Positions 36,242-45,577 of a DNA stretch of 64,000 bases are shown piece by piece (within the stretch, counting starts at the first letter, position 1; each line of letters starts with the position of its first letter). The translations under genes and the position numbers were made by a program. The notes below the pieces were generated by a model. That model saw only the letters and a program-made list of their open reading frames with translations. It did not search any database and was not told the origin of the DNA. Origin of the DNA: JAFAGX01 sp963759875 (GTDB taxonomy: Bacteria; Acidobacteriota; Terriglobia; Terriglobales; Acidobacteriaceae); NCBI GenBank assembly GCA_963759875.1, contig CAVXBB010000005.1:1-64000 (forward strand), read 5' to 3'.

Positions 36242-37346
36242 TTACCCTGGTTTTTCAGCCCGGCGCATCTGCAGATAAGCGCGAATGAACGGCTGCAGAT
36301 CGCCGTCCAGCACACGATCAACGTCTCCAACTTCAACTTTTGTTCGATGATCTTTGATGAGGCGATAGGGCTGGAGCACGTACGAGCGAATCTGCGAGCC
36401 GAAATCGATATCGAGCTTCGAATCTTCGATCTTTTTCGTGGCCTCGCGTTTTTTCTCCATCTCATGTTCGTAGAGCTTGGAGCGCAACATGCTCATGGCG
36501 CGGTCGCGGTTCTTGTGCTGCGAACGTTCGTTCTGACAGCTCGCCACGAGTCCGGTTAGAATATGGGTTATGCGCACGGCGGAATCTGTTGTATTCACGT
36601 GTTGTCCGCCTTTGCCGCTGGAGCGATAGGTATCAACTCGAATGTCTTCGGGCTTGATTACGACCTCAATGCTGTCATCAATTTCCGGAGAAACAAAAAC
36701 GCTGGCGAAGGATGTATGCCGCCGCTTCGCTTGGTCGAAGGGCGAAATTCGCACCAGCCGATGCACACCAATTTCGCTCGTGAGCAATCCAAATGCATAT
36801 TCGCCGTTCACCGCGAACGTAGCTGACTTCAGCCCCGCTTCTTCGCCGGGCTGGTAGTCATAGAGAACCGTCTGAAATCCTTGCCGCTCCGCCCATCGCA
36901 GATACATGCGCAGCAACATGTCGGCCCAGTCCTGCGACTCAGTACCACCAGCACCTGGATGAATCGTGACGATGGCATTTCGCGCATCGTTCTCGCCTGA
37001 GAGCATCGTCTCGGTCTCGAGGTGGTCAACTTTCTGCCGCAGCGAATCGATTTCGCGGCGTAAATCGGCATCGACTGATTCACCTTCGTGCGCCAGTTCG
37101 AAATATGCGGAAATATCATCCGTGCGCCGGATCAGGTCAGCTTCCGTAGCCAACATATCGTCCAGGCGCTTCTTCTCGCGCATAACCTGCTGAGATTTTT
37201 GGGGATTTGACCAGAAATTCGGATCGGCAGTTTGCTTTTCGATCTCAACTAATTGCTGGCGCAGCTTGCCTGCGTCAAAGATACTCCCGAAGTTCTCGGA
37301 CCTTGTCTTTTAAAGCTCCGTATTCCTGTTCCAGTTCTTCAACCAT
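36242..37346 (-). CDS. prfB: Peptide chain release factor 2, with programmed +1 frameshift
   Basis: RF2 ends translation at UGA and UAA. Translation starts at ATG 37346 and gives 23 codons (MVEELEQEYGALKDK ...) to an in-frame TGA at 37277-37275. After a +1 shift at CTT-TGA-C the frame runs through AGKLRQQLVEIEKQTADPNF to the stop at 36242. RF2 landmarks are the SPF tripeptide in VRISPFDQAKRRH, which reads UGA, and the GGQ loop in SSGKGGQHVN. The in-frame TGA is autoregulatory and is not a mutation: low RF2 favours the shift and so raises RF2 synthesis. The lnt gene lies immediately upstream on the same strand, with its stop 2 bp from this start. Confidence 0.95.
37274..37288 (-). promoter_or_regulatory. 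prfB +1 frameshift site
   Basis: On the - strand the site reads GGGAG TAT CTT TGA C. The GGGAG acts as an internal Shine-Dalgarno-like stimulator just upstream of the slippery CTT-TGA, as in E. coli prfB (AGGGGG TAT CTT TGA C). Confidence 0.93.
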
Positions 37347-37348
37347 CT

Positions 37349-38965
37349 TTATCGCTCTGCCTTCTTGCGGATTGAGAAGCGCACAATCAGCGCCGCTGTA
37401 CAAATTATCGCACACAGATACGCGAACCAATCGCCATGACGTGTGTAGAACGTGGTTTCATCAACTAACGCATACGGGGCTTGCAACGCAGTACGCATTT
37501 TTCGCGGAGCACCGGCGATGACCCTTCCGTATGGGTCGATGGAAGCCGTAACCCCGGTGTTCGTATCGCGGAGCAGCCAGCGCGCATTTTCCACGGCGCG
37601 CATGCGAGCTTGTTTGAGATGCTGGGCATAAGCGCCGCTGTCTCCGTACCATCCATCGTTGGAAATGTTCACCAGCACCTGCGCCCCATTGGCCGCGAAT
37701 TGGCGGACTTCGTCCGGGAAAATGGATTCATAGCAGATAAAGACCCCGAGCTTTGTGCCATCTGCTTCGAGCGGGAAGCGTGAAGTGCCAGCAGAGAAAT
37801 CTCCAACTTCTTTCGTCAGCCCTCCAGCGAATGCGAACAATCGTTTGAACGGAACGTATTCGCCGAAGGGCACAAGATGAGCTTTGTCGTAGCGCGAGAC
37901 CCACTCGCCTGTCGGGCTAACAAGCTGGGCCGAATTGTAGATCGTCGTGGGACGTTCCGGGTTTTGGCTCGCGTTCGTGACTCCTATGCCGCCGGCCAGC
38001 ACCCAGGTATTCGCCTCACGCGCAATGCTGCTCAGAGCGTTTCGGAACAGCGGATCACTGGTATAGAAGGGGGCCGGCGACTCCGGCCATACGATCAAAT
38101 CCGCATGAGACGACTGAGCGGCAGAGGAAGAATTCGGATTTAGGCTCAGAGCACTTAGTTCGCTTAACGTGGTGTTGAAGTAATCTCGAGTCCAATCCGC
38201 GCCTTCGAGAATCGCCACATTTGCTTGCACCAGGACCGCACTTTTGTCTGCGTGCAGGGCTGGGACGGGCATTAGCTGACCAGCCTGGAGAACTACTGTG
38301 GCAGCGATCGAGGCGATCAACAAGGATTGCCGCTTATCTCGATGAACCAGAAAAACCGCGGCCCAGGCTGTGCTCACAATCATGATTTCAAATGAGAGTC
38401 CGTAGACTCCGGTTGCAGCAGCGATGCGAGCCAGCGGGATGTTGTCCACCTGAGCGACTCCGAGAAGGTCCCAGGGAAAGCCGGTTATTCGTGTGCGCGC
38501 CAGCTCGACGGCAACCCAAGTCACCGGCACTAGAACCAGTGCTCTTCGGCTGAAGGGACTTCCGTTCGCGAACAAGCTGATCAGCAATCCGAATGCGCCG
38601 TGATAGAGCGCGAGATAGAGGCAGAAAAGAATCAATATGCCCACGGCGGCTGGCGCATTTACGCCTCCGTATTGCCGCATCGTGCTGTAAATCCAATAAC
38701 AGGTGCCGCCGTACCACAGAATTCCGCACACATAGGCGAGCAAAAATCCCTGCAGAGGTTTCGCAGGAAGCAATTTGACTGCTTCTCGTAGCTGCAGCGT
38801 CTCCGGCTGGCGTGCGCGTAGCAACGCGATCAGCAATGGGGTAAGTGCGACCCAGCAAAGCCAATACGTGTTCGGCAGCGGGAAAATAAGAATCTGAAGC
38901 CCGGTAGAAACAAGCATCAGCAGCCAGGCACGGTGGTGAATCTGAGCCACAGCCAAGAATAACAA
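37349..38965 (-). CDS. lnt: Apolipoprotein N-acyltransferase
   Basis: A 538-residue inner-membrane enzyme that adds the third acyl chain to lipoproteins. Several N-terminal helices (about residues 10-240) are followed by a periplasmic nitrilase domain. The catalytic set is visible as Glu in WPESPAPFY, Lys in YDKAHLVPFGEYVPF, and Cys in GVFICYESIFPDEVR. A last membrane helix is near the C-terminus. The start is at a TTG (38965); the first ATG is at 38917. Gram-negative envelope is implied. Confidence 0.92.
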   Translation of the reverse strand: MLFLAVAQIHHRAWLLMLVSTGLQILIFPLPNTYWLCWVALTPLLIALLRARQPETLQLREAVKLLPAKPLQGFLLAYVCGILWYGGTCYWIYSTMRQYGGVNAPAAVGILILFCLYLALYHGAFGLLISLFANGSPFSRRALVLVPVTWVAVELARTRITGFPWDLLGVAQVDNIPLARIAAATGVYGLSFEIMIVSTAWAAVFLVHRDKRQSLLIASIAATVVLQAGQLMPVPALHADKSAVLVQANVAILEGADWTRDYFNTTLSELSALSLNPNSSSAAQSSHADLIVWPESPAPFYTSDPLFRNALSSIAREANTWVLAGGIGVTNASQNPERPTTIYNSAQLVSPTGEWVSRYDKAHLVPFGEYVPFKRLFAFAGGLTKEVGDFSAGTSRFPLEADGTKLGVFICYESIFPDEVRQFAANGAQVLVNISNDGWYGDSGAYAQHLKQARMRAVENARWLLRDTNTGVTASIDPYGRVIAGAPRKMRTALQAPYALVDETTFYTRHGDWFAYLCAIICTAALIVRFSIRKKAER

Positions 38966-39069
38966 AGCGTGCCTGTGCTAGTATTTAGCGTTCCAGGGCC
39001 CTGTGACGGTGCGCTTCCTACAGGCGCAACCGTTCCGGCAGGTTGCAACACTCATCCAAGCAGAATCCC

Positions 39070-40320
39070 ATGAAGGATACACTCGGAGTTTTGTTGGCGG
39101 GAGGAGCAGGCGAGCGTCTGTATCCCCTGACCCGCGACCGCGCCAAGCCGGCGGTGACGTTCGGAGGCAATTACCGCATCATCGATGTGACCCTGTCCAA
39201 CTGCGTCAACTCTGATCTGCGCCGAGTGTACATCCTCACCCAGTACAAAGCTCTCTCTCTGAACCGGCACGTTCGAGAAGGCTGGAACATTGTGGCGCGA
39301 GAGATGGGCGAGTTTATAGAAGTTCTGCCGCCAATGAAACGGGTCAGTGAAGAGTGGTATCAGGGCACGGCGGACGCGGTCTACCAGAACATCTATTCGA
39401 TAGGTTCCGAGCAGCCGCAGCATGTGCTCATCCTTTCGGGCGATCACATCTACAAAATGAATTACGGGCTGATGCTGAAGCAGCACCGCGACTCGGCTGC
39501 AGACGTGACCCTCGCCACCATTCAGGTTGATCCGTCTGAGGTTTTCCGCTTCGGCGTGGTGGATGTCGATCACGACAGCCGGGTGAACGGATTTCAGGAA
39601 AAGCCGAAGCAGACGGATCTGCGGTCTCCGTACAACCCGGAGAAGGTTTCGGCTTCCATGGGCGTGTACATCTTTAATACAGATGTGCTGATTCCAGTGC
39701 TGCTGAAAGATGCGGAGGACCAGGAATCGAGTCATGATTTTGGCAAAGACATTTTGCCCAAGATGGTGGACGATTACCGGGTTTACTCGTTTGATTTTGT
39801 GGACGAGAACAAGAAAGAAGCGCTCTACTGGCGCGACGTGGGCACGCTCGAGGCCTACTACGAAGCGAATATGGACATCGTGTCGGTTTCGCCGGTGTTC
39901 AATTTGTATGACGAAGGATGGCCGATCCGCACGCACCAGCGGCAATATCCGCCGGCAAAATTTGTTTTTGCAGAGCCGGGGCGAAGCGGAACAGCGCTGG
40001 ACTCGATCGTTTCCGCGGGATGCATCGTCTCAGGCAGCATGGTGAAAAATAGCGTGCTCTCGCCGGATGTGCGGGTGAATTCTTACAGCGAAATCGATGC
40101 CAGCATTCTGTTTTCGCACGTAAACATCGGGCGCCACTGCCGGATCCGCAAAGCCATCATTGACCGCGATGTACACATTCCAGAAGGCACGACGGTTGGC
40201 TACGACGCCGAAGCCGACCGCCAGCGCTACTTCGTCACCGATAGCGGAATCACGGTGGTGACGAGAGACTACTCGCTGTTCGAGAATCCGGTGACAGTGG
40301 ACTACTTCACGAGCGAATAA
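39070..40320 (+). CDS. glgC: Glucose-1-phosphate adenylyltransferase
   Basis: A 416-residue enzyme that makes ADP-glucose for glycogen. It has GVLLAGGAGERLYPLTRDRAKPAV at the N-terminus, FGGNYRIIDVTLSNC near 33, the catalytic-type GDHIYKMNY near 130, FQEKPKQ near 179, and C-terminal left-handed beta-helix repeats (ILFSHVNIGRHCRIRKAIID). ATG 39070 is favoured over a longer start 27 bp upstream. It stands alone, divergent from lnt. Confidence 0.94.
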   Translation: MKDTLGVLLAGGAGERLYPLTRDRAKPAVTFGGNYRIIDVTLSNCVNSDLRRVYILTQYKALSLNRHVREGWNIVAREMGEFIEVLPPMKRVSEEWYQGTADAVYQNIYSIGSEQPQHVLILSGDHIYKMNYGLMLKQHRDSAADVTLATIQVDPSEVFRFGVVDVDHDSRVNGFQEKPKQTDLRSPYNPEKVSASMGVYIFNTDVLIPVLLKDAEDQESSHDFGKDILPKMVDDYRVYSFDFVDENKKEALYWRDVGTLEAYYEANMDIVSVSPVFNLYDEGWPIRTHQRQYPPAKFVFAEPGRSGTALDSIVSAGCIVSGSMVKNSVLSPDVRVNSYSEIDASILFSHVNIGRHCRIRKAIIDRDVHIPEGTTVGYDAEADRQRYFVTDSGITVVTRDYSLFENPVTVDYFTSE

Positions 40321-40405
40321 GCTTGTTTTGGCGCGAGGAGCAATCGGGTTTCCCTAAGCTGGCACACTGAGGTATTTCGCCGTTCGTTCGCCGCAGATAT
40401 AGCCC

Positions 40406-40414
40406 TGCTACAAT
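40406..40414 (+). promoter_or_regulatory. Extended -10 promoter of the second sigma operon
   Basis: TGCTACAAT fits an extended -10 element (TGnTATAAT). It lies 130 bp before the sigma factor start. No good -35 is seen, as is common for extended -10 promoters. A perfect 7-bp hairpin GGCTGGC-GGT-GCCAGCC lies at 40479-40495 in the untranslated leader. Confidence 0.45.
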
Positions 40415-40543
40415 GCTCTGTTTCACGGACAACTTAGAACATTTCGTGCCTTGCGCGCGTATTGTCTTGTGCTGTTAAGGCTGGCGGTGCCAGCCGGGGC
40501 CACCGCAAGGCAGTGAAAACAGAGATGCTCCCGGGAGTGCCGG

Positions 40544-41144
40544 TTGGACGATCCCCAAGTCGCCGTGATGCTTGTACGTCGCTGCGTAGCCGGCGATGCG
40601 GCCGCATGGGAGGAAATCGTGCAGCGATATCATCGGCGGATTTATAACATCTGCTACCGTTTTGCGGGTTCGGCCGACGATGCTCAGGACCTCACCCAAG
40701 AGGTCTTCATCAAAATGTATCGCACGCTGACAGCTATAACGTTGAGCGCGGAGCGTTCATGACATGGGTAACGACGCTCACGCGCAACCTGCTGGTGGAC
40801 CATTTTCGCAGGACCAAGCAGGACCGCATGACAGATTCGCTTGACGCGGCGCCTTCGGAGCACGAAGATGCCATGCCATTCAGCGAACAACTGGCGGATA
40901 CCGGCGCCGGCCCGGACGCGCAGGCCCAGACCGAGCAGGTCGGGGAAGACGGTGCACATGGCGCTGCAGCAAGCTGTCGCCAGATCTTCGTGAAGCAGTG
41001 ATTCTAAGGGACTTGCAAGATATGGACTACAAGGAAATTGCCACGGTACTCAGGGTACCGGAGGGAACAGTCAAATCACGAATAAACCGCGGACGAGCGG
41101 AACTTGCGCGCCTGCTACAACGTACATATAAACAGGTAATGTAA
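40544..41144 (+). pseudogene. ECF sigma factor, frameshifted by small indels
   Basis: A ~200-residue sigma factor in three frames. Region 2 is in AWEEIVQRYHRRIYNICYR and DAQDLTQEVFIKMYRTL, continuing after a missing G near 40731 as DSYNVERGAFMTWVTTLTRN. Region 4 appears after an extra G near 40944 and an extra A near 40971: REAVILRDLQDMDYKEIATV then PEGTVKSRINRGRAELARLL. It starts at TTG 40544 with GGGAG six bases upstream. The reading after correction is perfect throughout, so sequence error is more likely than decay. The stop overlaps the start of the anti-sigma gene (TAATG). Confidence 0.75.
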
Positions 41145-41852
41145 TGGCAGCGGAACACCATAACGATATGCAGTGCAGCGAGTTTGATGCGCTGCTCAGC
41201 GAAGCATTAGATCAGACTCTTGACCGGACCGAAAGCGGAAGCTTTCCAGGCGCACGCGAAGACCTGTCCGATGTGCGGGCCGTTGCTTGCGGAAGCTGAT
41301 GCTGGGAAGCACTGGCTGAACACCTGGTGGAAGTTGATCCTCCGCGCAACCTGGTGCACAACATTTTAGCTGCAACACCGGGGTTGATACGGCACGCCTG
41401 CATGGAACCGCTGCGGCCCGGATTCATGGTTCGAACGACTGGAACACTGGGCGGGCGCGGCGTTTGGCCCCGATCGCGGCGTGGCCAAGCAGCCGCGATT
41501 TGCCATGTCATTTGGCATGGCGTTCTTTTCGCTTTCGGTTACACTGAGCCTGCTGGCGTGAAGTTGAGCGACCTGCGGCATGTTGGATCTGCGTCCCAGC
41601 GCCATCAGACGGAATTATTACGAGACGTCTGGCAAAATCGTGAAGTATTACGAGAATATCCGGTTCGTCTATGAGATTGAATCGCGGGTGCGGGAATTCA
41701 AGCGAGCCACGACTCCCGCCGAGCCGGCGCCTGAGAAGAACAGACAGACAATCAGAGAAACGACAACACCAGTGGACAACCCGAACTCAGAAACAGGAAC
41801 GCAACTACAGTCAAGGGGAGACAGCCCGGTGACTGGCTTCGCTCCCGGATAA
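41144..41852 (+). pseudogene. Anti-sigma factor-like membrane protein, frameshifted
   Basis: The product starts MAAEHHNDMQCSEFDALLSE. After a frame change near 41250 it continues with an AFQAHAKTCPMCGPLLAEA zinc-finger segment (H-x3-C-x2-C), as in ZAS anti-sigma factors. A membrane helix FAMSFGMAFFSLSVTLSLA lies near 41500, and a charged C-terminal part (YYETSGKIVKYYENIRFVYEI) ends at 41852. At least two further frame changes lie between. Together with the preceding sigma gene it is the expected partner of a sigma/anti-sigma pair. Confidence 0.6.
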
Positions 41853-41892
41853 CCCGCCTGTAGTGGATACTGGCCCCACACAGGAGGTATTC

Positions 41893-42838
41893 ATGAATTG
41901 CGCCAACCATCCCGCATATCTGCGCCGGTCGGCTTACTGCCGCACTTGCGGCAAGCCACTCTGTGCGAGCTGCACGCGAGACGTAAAAAGGCGTGATTTA
42001 TTGCGAAAACTGCCTGGCGGAGCGATTGCAGGCGTGCAGCCGGCGCCACCTCCGCCTGCCGCTTCATTTGTTTGACTCCAGCTCCGACAGTGACCGTTCC
42101 CGGTTCCGGGCCAAATCCAGCTTTGGCGGGAATTCTCGCGGGATTCTTTCCCTTTGGCGTAGGCGCGGTTTATTGCGGGCAGTACGCAAAGGGGCTGGCG
42201 CACTTGCTGATTTTCGTCGGACTGATCTTAGGCATGAATCAGCGTGGCCCCATCGACACCATCTGCGCGTTCGTGTTCGCGTTCTTTTATATCTGGCAAA
42301 TCATCGATGCAGTACGCTCGGCCAAGGCAATTCAACTTGGGCAGCCAATACCGGATCCGCTGGGACTGGGTCAGGCGTTTGGCGCGGGCGAAAGAGTTGA
42401 TACCTCCAAGATTCCTATTGCAGCCGTAGTGCTGATCGGGCTGGGCGTGCTGTTTCTGCTGCAGACGATGGGGCTATTTGTATTCAGCTTTGAGCGCTTC
42501 TGGCCGGTGCTGCTGATTTTGCTGGGCCTTTGGCTGGCCGCTCGGCGCTGGGGCTGGGTTCCATCGCACCGGGTGTACTCGCATGCTGGAGAATGCGTGG
42601 GCTCGTCGGACCAGTGGTGCTCGTCACCGTTGGGGCGTTGTCACTGATTGAGGATATGGGTGGTCCCGCCTGGCCGCGCACATGGCCGGTGTTGTTGCTT
42701 GCGATTGGAGTCACCAAGCTGCTGGAGAGCAAGACGCCACCCACTGAGCCGCCGCCTACCACGCCACCGGCTGGCGGACCCACAGGCGTGGGAACTGGAG
42801 AACCGCAACCGCCGGTGACTGAGGTGAGGAATGGCTAG
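41893..42838 (+). pseudogene. B-box/DUF5668-type membrane protein, frameshifted
   Basis: It has an AGGAGG ribosome binding site and begins MNCANHPAYLRRSAYCRTCG with CxxC pairs of a B-box-like zinc finger (CRTCGKPLCASC, CENC). After frame changes near 41990 and 42070 it continues as a membrane protein (ALAGILAGFFPFGVGAVYCG, LLIFVGLILGMN, IAAVVLIGLGVLFLLQTMG). After another change near 42570 a last helix and a Pro/Thr-rich tail end at 42838, overlapping the next gene by 8 bp. It resembles LiaF-type transmembrane proteins and belongs to the same operon. Confidence 0.6.
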
Positions 42839-44339
42839 TCCAGTTCAAGCCCCGCCAAATCAGATGCCTCCGCGGCGATACCACCGTTCTCTCTCTGGCC
42901 CGATCCTTTTGATCGCGATCGGAATTCTGTTTCTGCTCGGCACCATGGGATATTTGAACTGGGCAAGGCTGGGACACTGGTTTGCGTTCTATTGGCCGGT
43001 GATTCTGATCTTGGCCGGAGTGGTCAAGCTGATTGAATATCAGGCTGCGCAAAAGCAGGGAGTGCGCGCGCCTGGGCTGGGTGCCGGCGGAGTATTTCTA
43101 GTCGTCCTCTTGATTATCTTTGGAATTGTTTCCACCCACGTGGCGCGATTTCATTGGGAGCAATTGCGCAATCAGATCGACATTGATGACAACGATTTCA
43201 ACTGGTTTGGTGAGAAATACAGCTACGAGGACCAGTTGGCGCAGGAATTTCCGGCGGGTGCCAGCCTGCGGGTGGTCGATACGCGCGGGGCGGTGAACGT
43301 CAGCACTTCGACGGATAAACAAATCCACGTCTCGGTTCACAAGCGCGTGACAGCGGACAACCAGGCCAATGCGGACAAATACAATTCCGCCACCAAGCCA
43401 CAAATTACAGTTAGTGGAAATATGGTTACGCTGAACGCCAATAATTCAGGCGCGGGCGATCATAATGTGGCCGAAGACTTGGACATTGCCCTGCCGCGGA
43501 ACGCGCCGGTCAGCATTTCAACCCATTCGGGAGATGTTAGTGTGCTCGGCCGCGACGGCGACGTGCAGATTTCGGCACAGCACAACGAGGTTTCTGCCTC
43601 CGACATAAATGGCAAGGTGAGCCTGAACCTTGACCACAGTGCAGCCCGAGTTTCGCAGGTCAGCTCCGATGTTTCCATTGAAGGCCGCGCCAACGATGTT
43701 TCGCTCGAGGACATCAAGGGCGCAGTTCACCTGGATGGCGAATTCATGGAAAGCGTAAAGCTGGCCAAGATCGGGGAGGGAGTGGTTTTCAAGTCTTCGC
43801 GCACTGATATGCAGCTCGGACGATTGGATGGCGATTTGGATCTGGATTCCGGTGATCTGCAGGCCAGCGGCGTGACTGGGCCGGTGCGCCTGACTACGCG
43901 CGCCAAAGATATTCGTTTGACGGGCATTTCCGGGGACGTGCGGCTGCAGGATGAGGATGGCTCGGTAGAACTGCGGGTCAAGAAGCTCGGCTCAATGCAG
44001 GTAGAGAATCGTAAGGGCGACATTCAACTGTACGTTCCGGATAAGGCAAGCTTCCAGGTGGACGCGCGAGCCTCGGGCGGAGAAATCGAGACTGATTTCA
44101 GTAGCGTGAAAATAGACGATTCGCAGACCACCGCAACCGGGACGGTGGGAAACGGCGGCCCTCGCCTGGTGTTGAACGACGAACACGGGACAATTGAGAT
44201 TCGTAAAGCTTCATCGTCAGATTCCGATGACGAAGAGTCGGAAGCTCCTGGCGCTCCCAAACCGCCTCGGGTGCCTTCGCCACCTCGGGCGCCTTCGCCG
44301 CCTCATGTGCCTTCGACTCCTCGAGTGACGGAGAATTGA
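42831..44339 (+). CDS. DUF4097 family beta-repeat protein with N-terminal membrane helices
   Basis: A 502-residue protein. Three hydrophobic segments (residues ~22-110: GPILLIAIGILFLLGTMG, FYWPVILILAGVVKLI, FLVVLLIIFGIVSTHV) precede a large extracytoplasmic domain of repeated short strands. Repeats with DGDVQI, NDVSLEDIKGAV, GDLDL and KDIRLTGISGDV are typical of DUF4097/DUF4098 beta-helix proteins. The C-terminus is a Pro-rich tail with PPRVPS repeats. In a sigma/anti-sigma operon it is likely an envelope-stress effector; its molecular activity is unknown. Confidence 0.8.
   Translation: MASPVQAPPNQMPPRRYHRSLSGPILLIAIGILFLLGTMGYLNWARLGHWFAFYWPVILILAGVVKLIEYQAAQKQGVRAPGLGAGGVFLVVLLIIFGIVSTHVARFHWEQLRNQIDIDDNDFNWFGEKYSYEDQLAQEFPAGASLRVVDTRGAVNVSTSTDKQIHVSVHKRVTADNQANADKYNSATKPQITVSGNMVTLNANNSGAGDHNVAEDLDIALPRNAPVSISTHSGDVSVLGRDGDVQISAQHNEVSASDINGKVSLNLDHSAARVSQVSSDVSIEGRANDVSLEDIKGAVHLDGEFMESVKLAKIGEGVVFKSSRTDMQLGRLDGDLDLDSGDLQASGVTGPVRLTTRAKDIRLTGISGDVRLQDEDGSVELRVKKLGSMQVENRKGDIQLYVPDKASFQVDARASGGEIETDFSSVKIDDSQTTATGTVGNGGPRLVLNDEHGTIEIRKASSSDSDDEESEAPGAPKPPRVPSPPRAPSPPHVPSTPRVTEN
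44262..44327 (+). repeat. Tandem 18-bp repeats in the DUF4097 gene
   Basis: Three and two-thirds copies of CCx CCT CGG GTG CCT TCG encode the hexapeptide PPR(A/V)PS with variants PPHVPS and TPRV. The codon-level similarity suggests recent slippage growth of the tail. Confidence 0.8.
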
Positions 44340-44371
44340 GCGATTCGGTTCGCGCTGGTGACTGGCAAAAA

Positions 44372-45541
44372 TCAGTTGGAAAAATGATGTTGGCTGTCGA
44401 GGTTTGTGGTCTCCGCCAAGTTCTCGCCTCTATACACGCGCGAAATTCCTCTTACAATTCGGCGCAACGGCAGAATGCCTTTCTCATCTGCGAAAAAGAT
44501 CTCTCCCACGCGGTTGCTGCGGTAGTACCAGCGTCTTAGCAGCGCAAGATGTTCCATGGCTTCGAGCGCGGTGTTCGCATGGGATATCGCGATGCCATCA
44601 ATGGACTCCGAGAGACGCGCCTCCATGGACCGCGATTTGACGTGTTCAGCTGGTTGAATAGGGAACGACTGAGGACCGAAGATGCGTCCGGCATAGAGGC
44701 GGAAAAGATTGACGGCTTCGGGCGCGGCGCTTGGCTGCACGATGATGCCGCCCAGGCGGTCGATGCGATGAACAATCTCGGGCAGTTGTGCCACAACCGG
44801 CTTGAGCTTTTCCAGCCTGGCGTGCAGCGCGGCGGCATTCTCAAATTCCAAGTTGGTGGAGGCGGCATCGCGCTGAGTTGAAATTTCTCTCACTAGAGAA
44901 TCGCCAGCACTTTCGAAAAACCCCTGCACCCGTGCGACTTCAGCCTGGTACTCTTCGTCGGTGCAGCCCTGGAAACAAGGCGCGAGGCACATCTTCATTT
45001 CAGAATAAACACAGCCGGGAAACTTGGGGTCGGGATGCAGCTCTTCGACGCAACGGCGCATTTTGAGAAAGTCGAGCGAGTCGTTGGCGAATTTTTCGGC
45101 GGCAGCGCGTGAGAGAAATGGGCCGTAATAAAGGTTGCGCCCGTTCAAACGTCCGAGGAGCGTTGTAATCGAAGCCCGAGGATACTGATTTTTCATGTGC
45201 AGCTTGATTAGCGGAGCAAAGCGCAAGCGCAGCCGGTTGCCAGAGGTTTTTGGAAAACACCCACGAAGAAGCTTGTAAAGCAGAAATCCCGATTCGAAGT
45301 CAGAGCCGGTCGGCTGATATTCGATTCGCCGAGCCCATCCGCGCAGATTTAGTTTCTTGCTCTGCTCGGTCGGCGAGCCCAGCAATCTCTGAAGCCGGCG
45401 CCTAAGGTTTGCAGTTTTGCTGATGTAAGGCTCGGCTTGTGGGTCAGTGCTCCCAAGGAGAAAGACCGCTGGTGCGCCCGGAACTGCGGCGAAGATTTCA
45501 GCGTCGCGTTCCGGGGCGAACTCCAGTTGGCACGTTAACAC
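44372..45541 (-). CDS. GIY-YIG nuclease, UvrC N-terminal/Cho-like
   Basis: A 389-residue protein resembling the N-terminal half of UvrC. The GIY-YIG domain is at residues ~20-110 (AVFLLGSTD, EPYISKTANLRRRLQRLL). A cysteine-rich linker (CVYSEMKMCLAPCFQGC) follows near 185. A UVR-type helix LEFENAAALHARLEKLKP is near 245. The C-terminal RNase H-like nuclease and helix-hairpin-helix domains of UvrC are missing, so it is closer to the repair nuclease Cho, although longer. The start is a GTG with no ribosome binding site; a TACAAT box ends 6 bp before it, so a leaderless mRNA is possible. Confidence 0.8.
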   Translation of the reverse strand: MLTCQLEFAPERDAEIFAAVPGAPAVFLLGSTDPQAEPYISKTANLRRRLQRLLGSPTEQSKKLNLRGWARRIEYQPTGSDFESGFLLYKLLRGCFPKTSGNRLRLRFAPLIKLHMKNQYPRASITTLLGRLNGRNLYYGPFLSRAAAEKFANDSLDFLKMRRCVEELHPDPKFPGCVYSEMKMCLAPCFQGCTDEEYQAEVARVQGFFESAGDSLVREISTQRDAASTNLEFENAAALHARLEKLKPVVAQLPEIVHRIDRLGGIIVQPSAAPEAVNLFRLYAGRIFGPQSFPIQPAEHVKSRSMEARLSESIDGIAISHANTALEAMEHLALLRRWYYRSNRVGEIFFADEKGILPLRRIVRGISRVYRGENLAETTNLDSQHHFSN

Positions 45542-45577
45542 AGCATAATTGTAGCGATCACGATAAGGCCCAGGGTA

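Noticed and set aside
37275..37277. Nonsense mutation in prfB
   Set aside because: The TGA is part of the programmed frameshift site and restores a full RF2 after a +1 shift.
39052..39945. Long - strand reading frame (297 codons) opposite glgC
   Set aside because: It is the antisense shadow of glgC, with an unusual His/Val/Arg composition and no domain.
44262..44327. CRISPR-like array
   Set aside because: The repeats are in frame, tandem without spacers, and encode a Pro-rich tail. No CRISPR array was seen elsewhere in the window.
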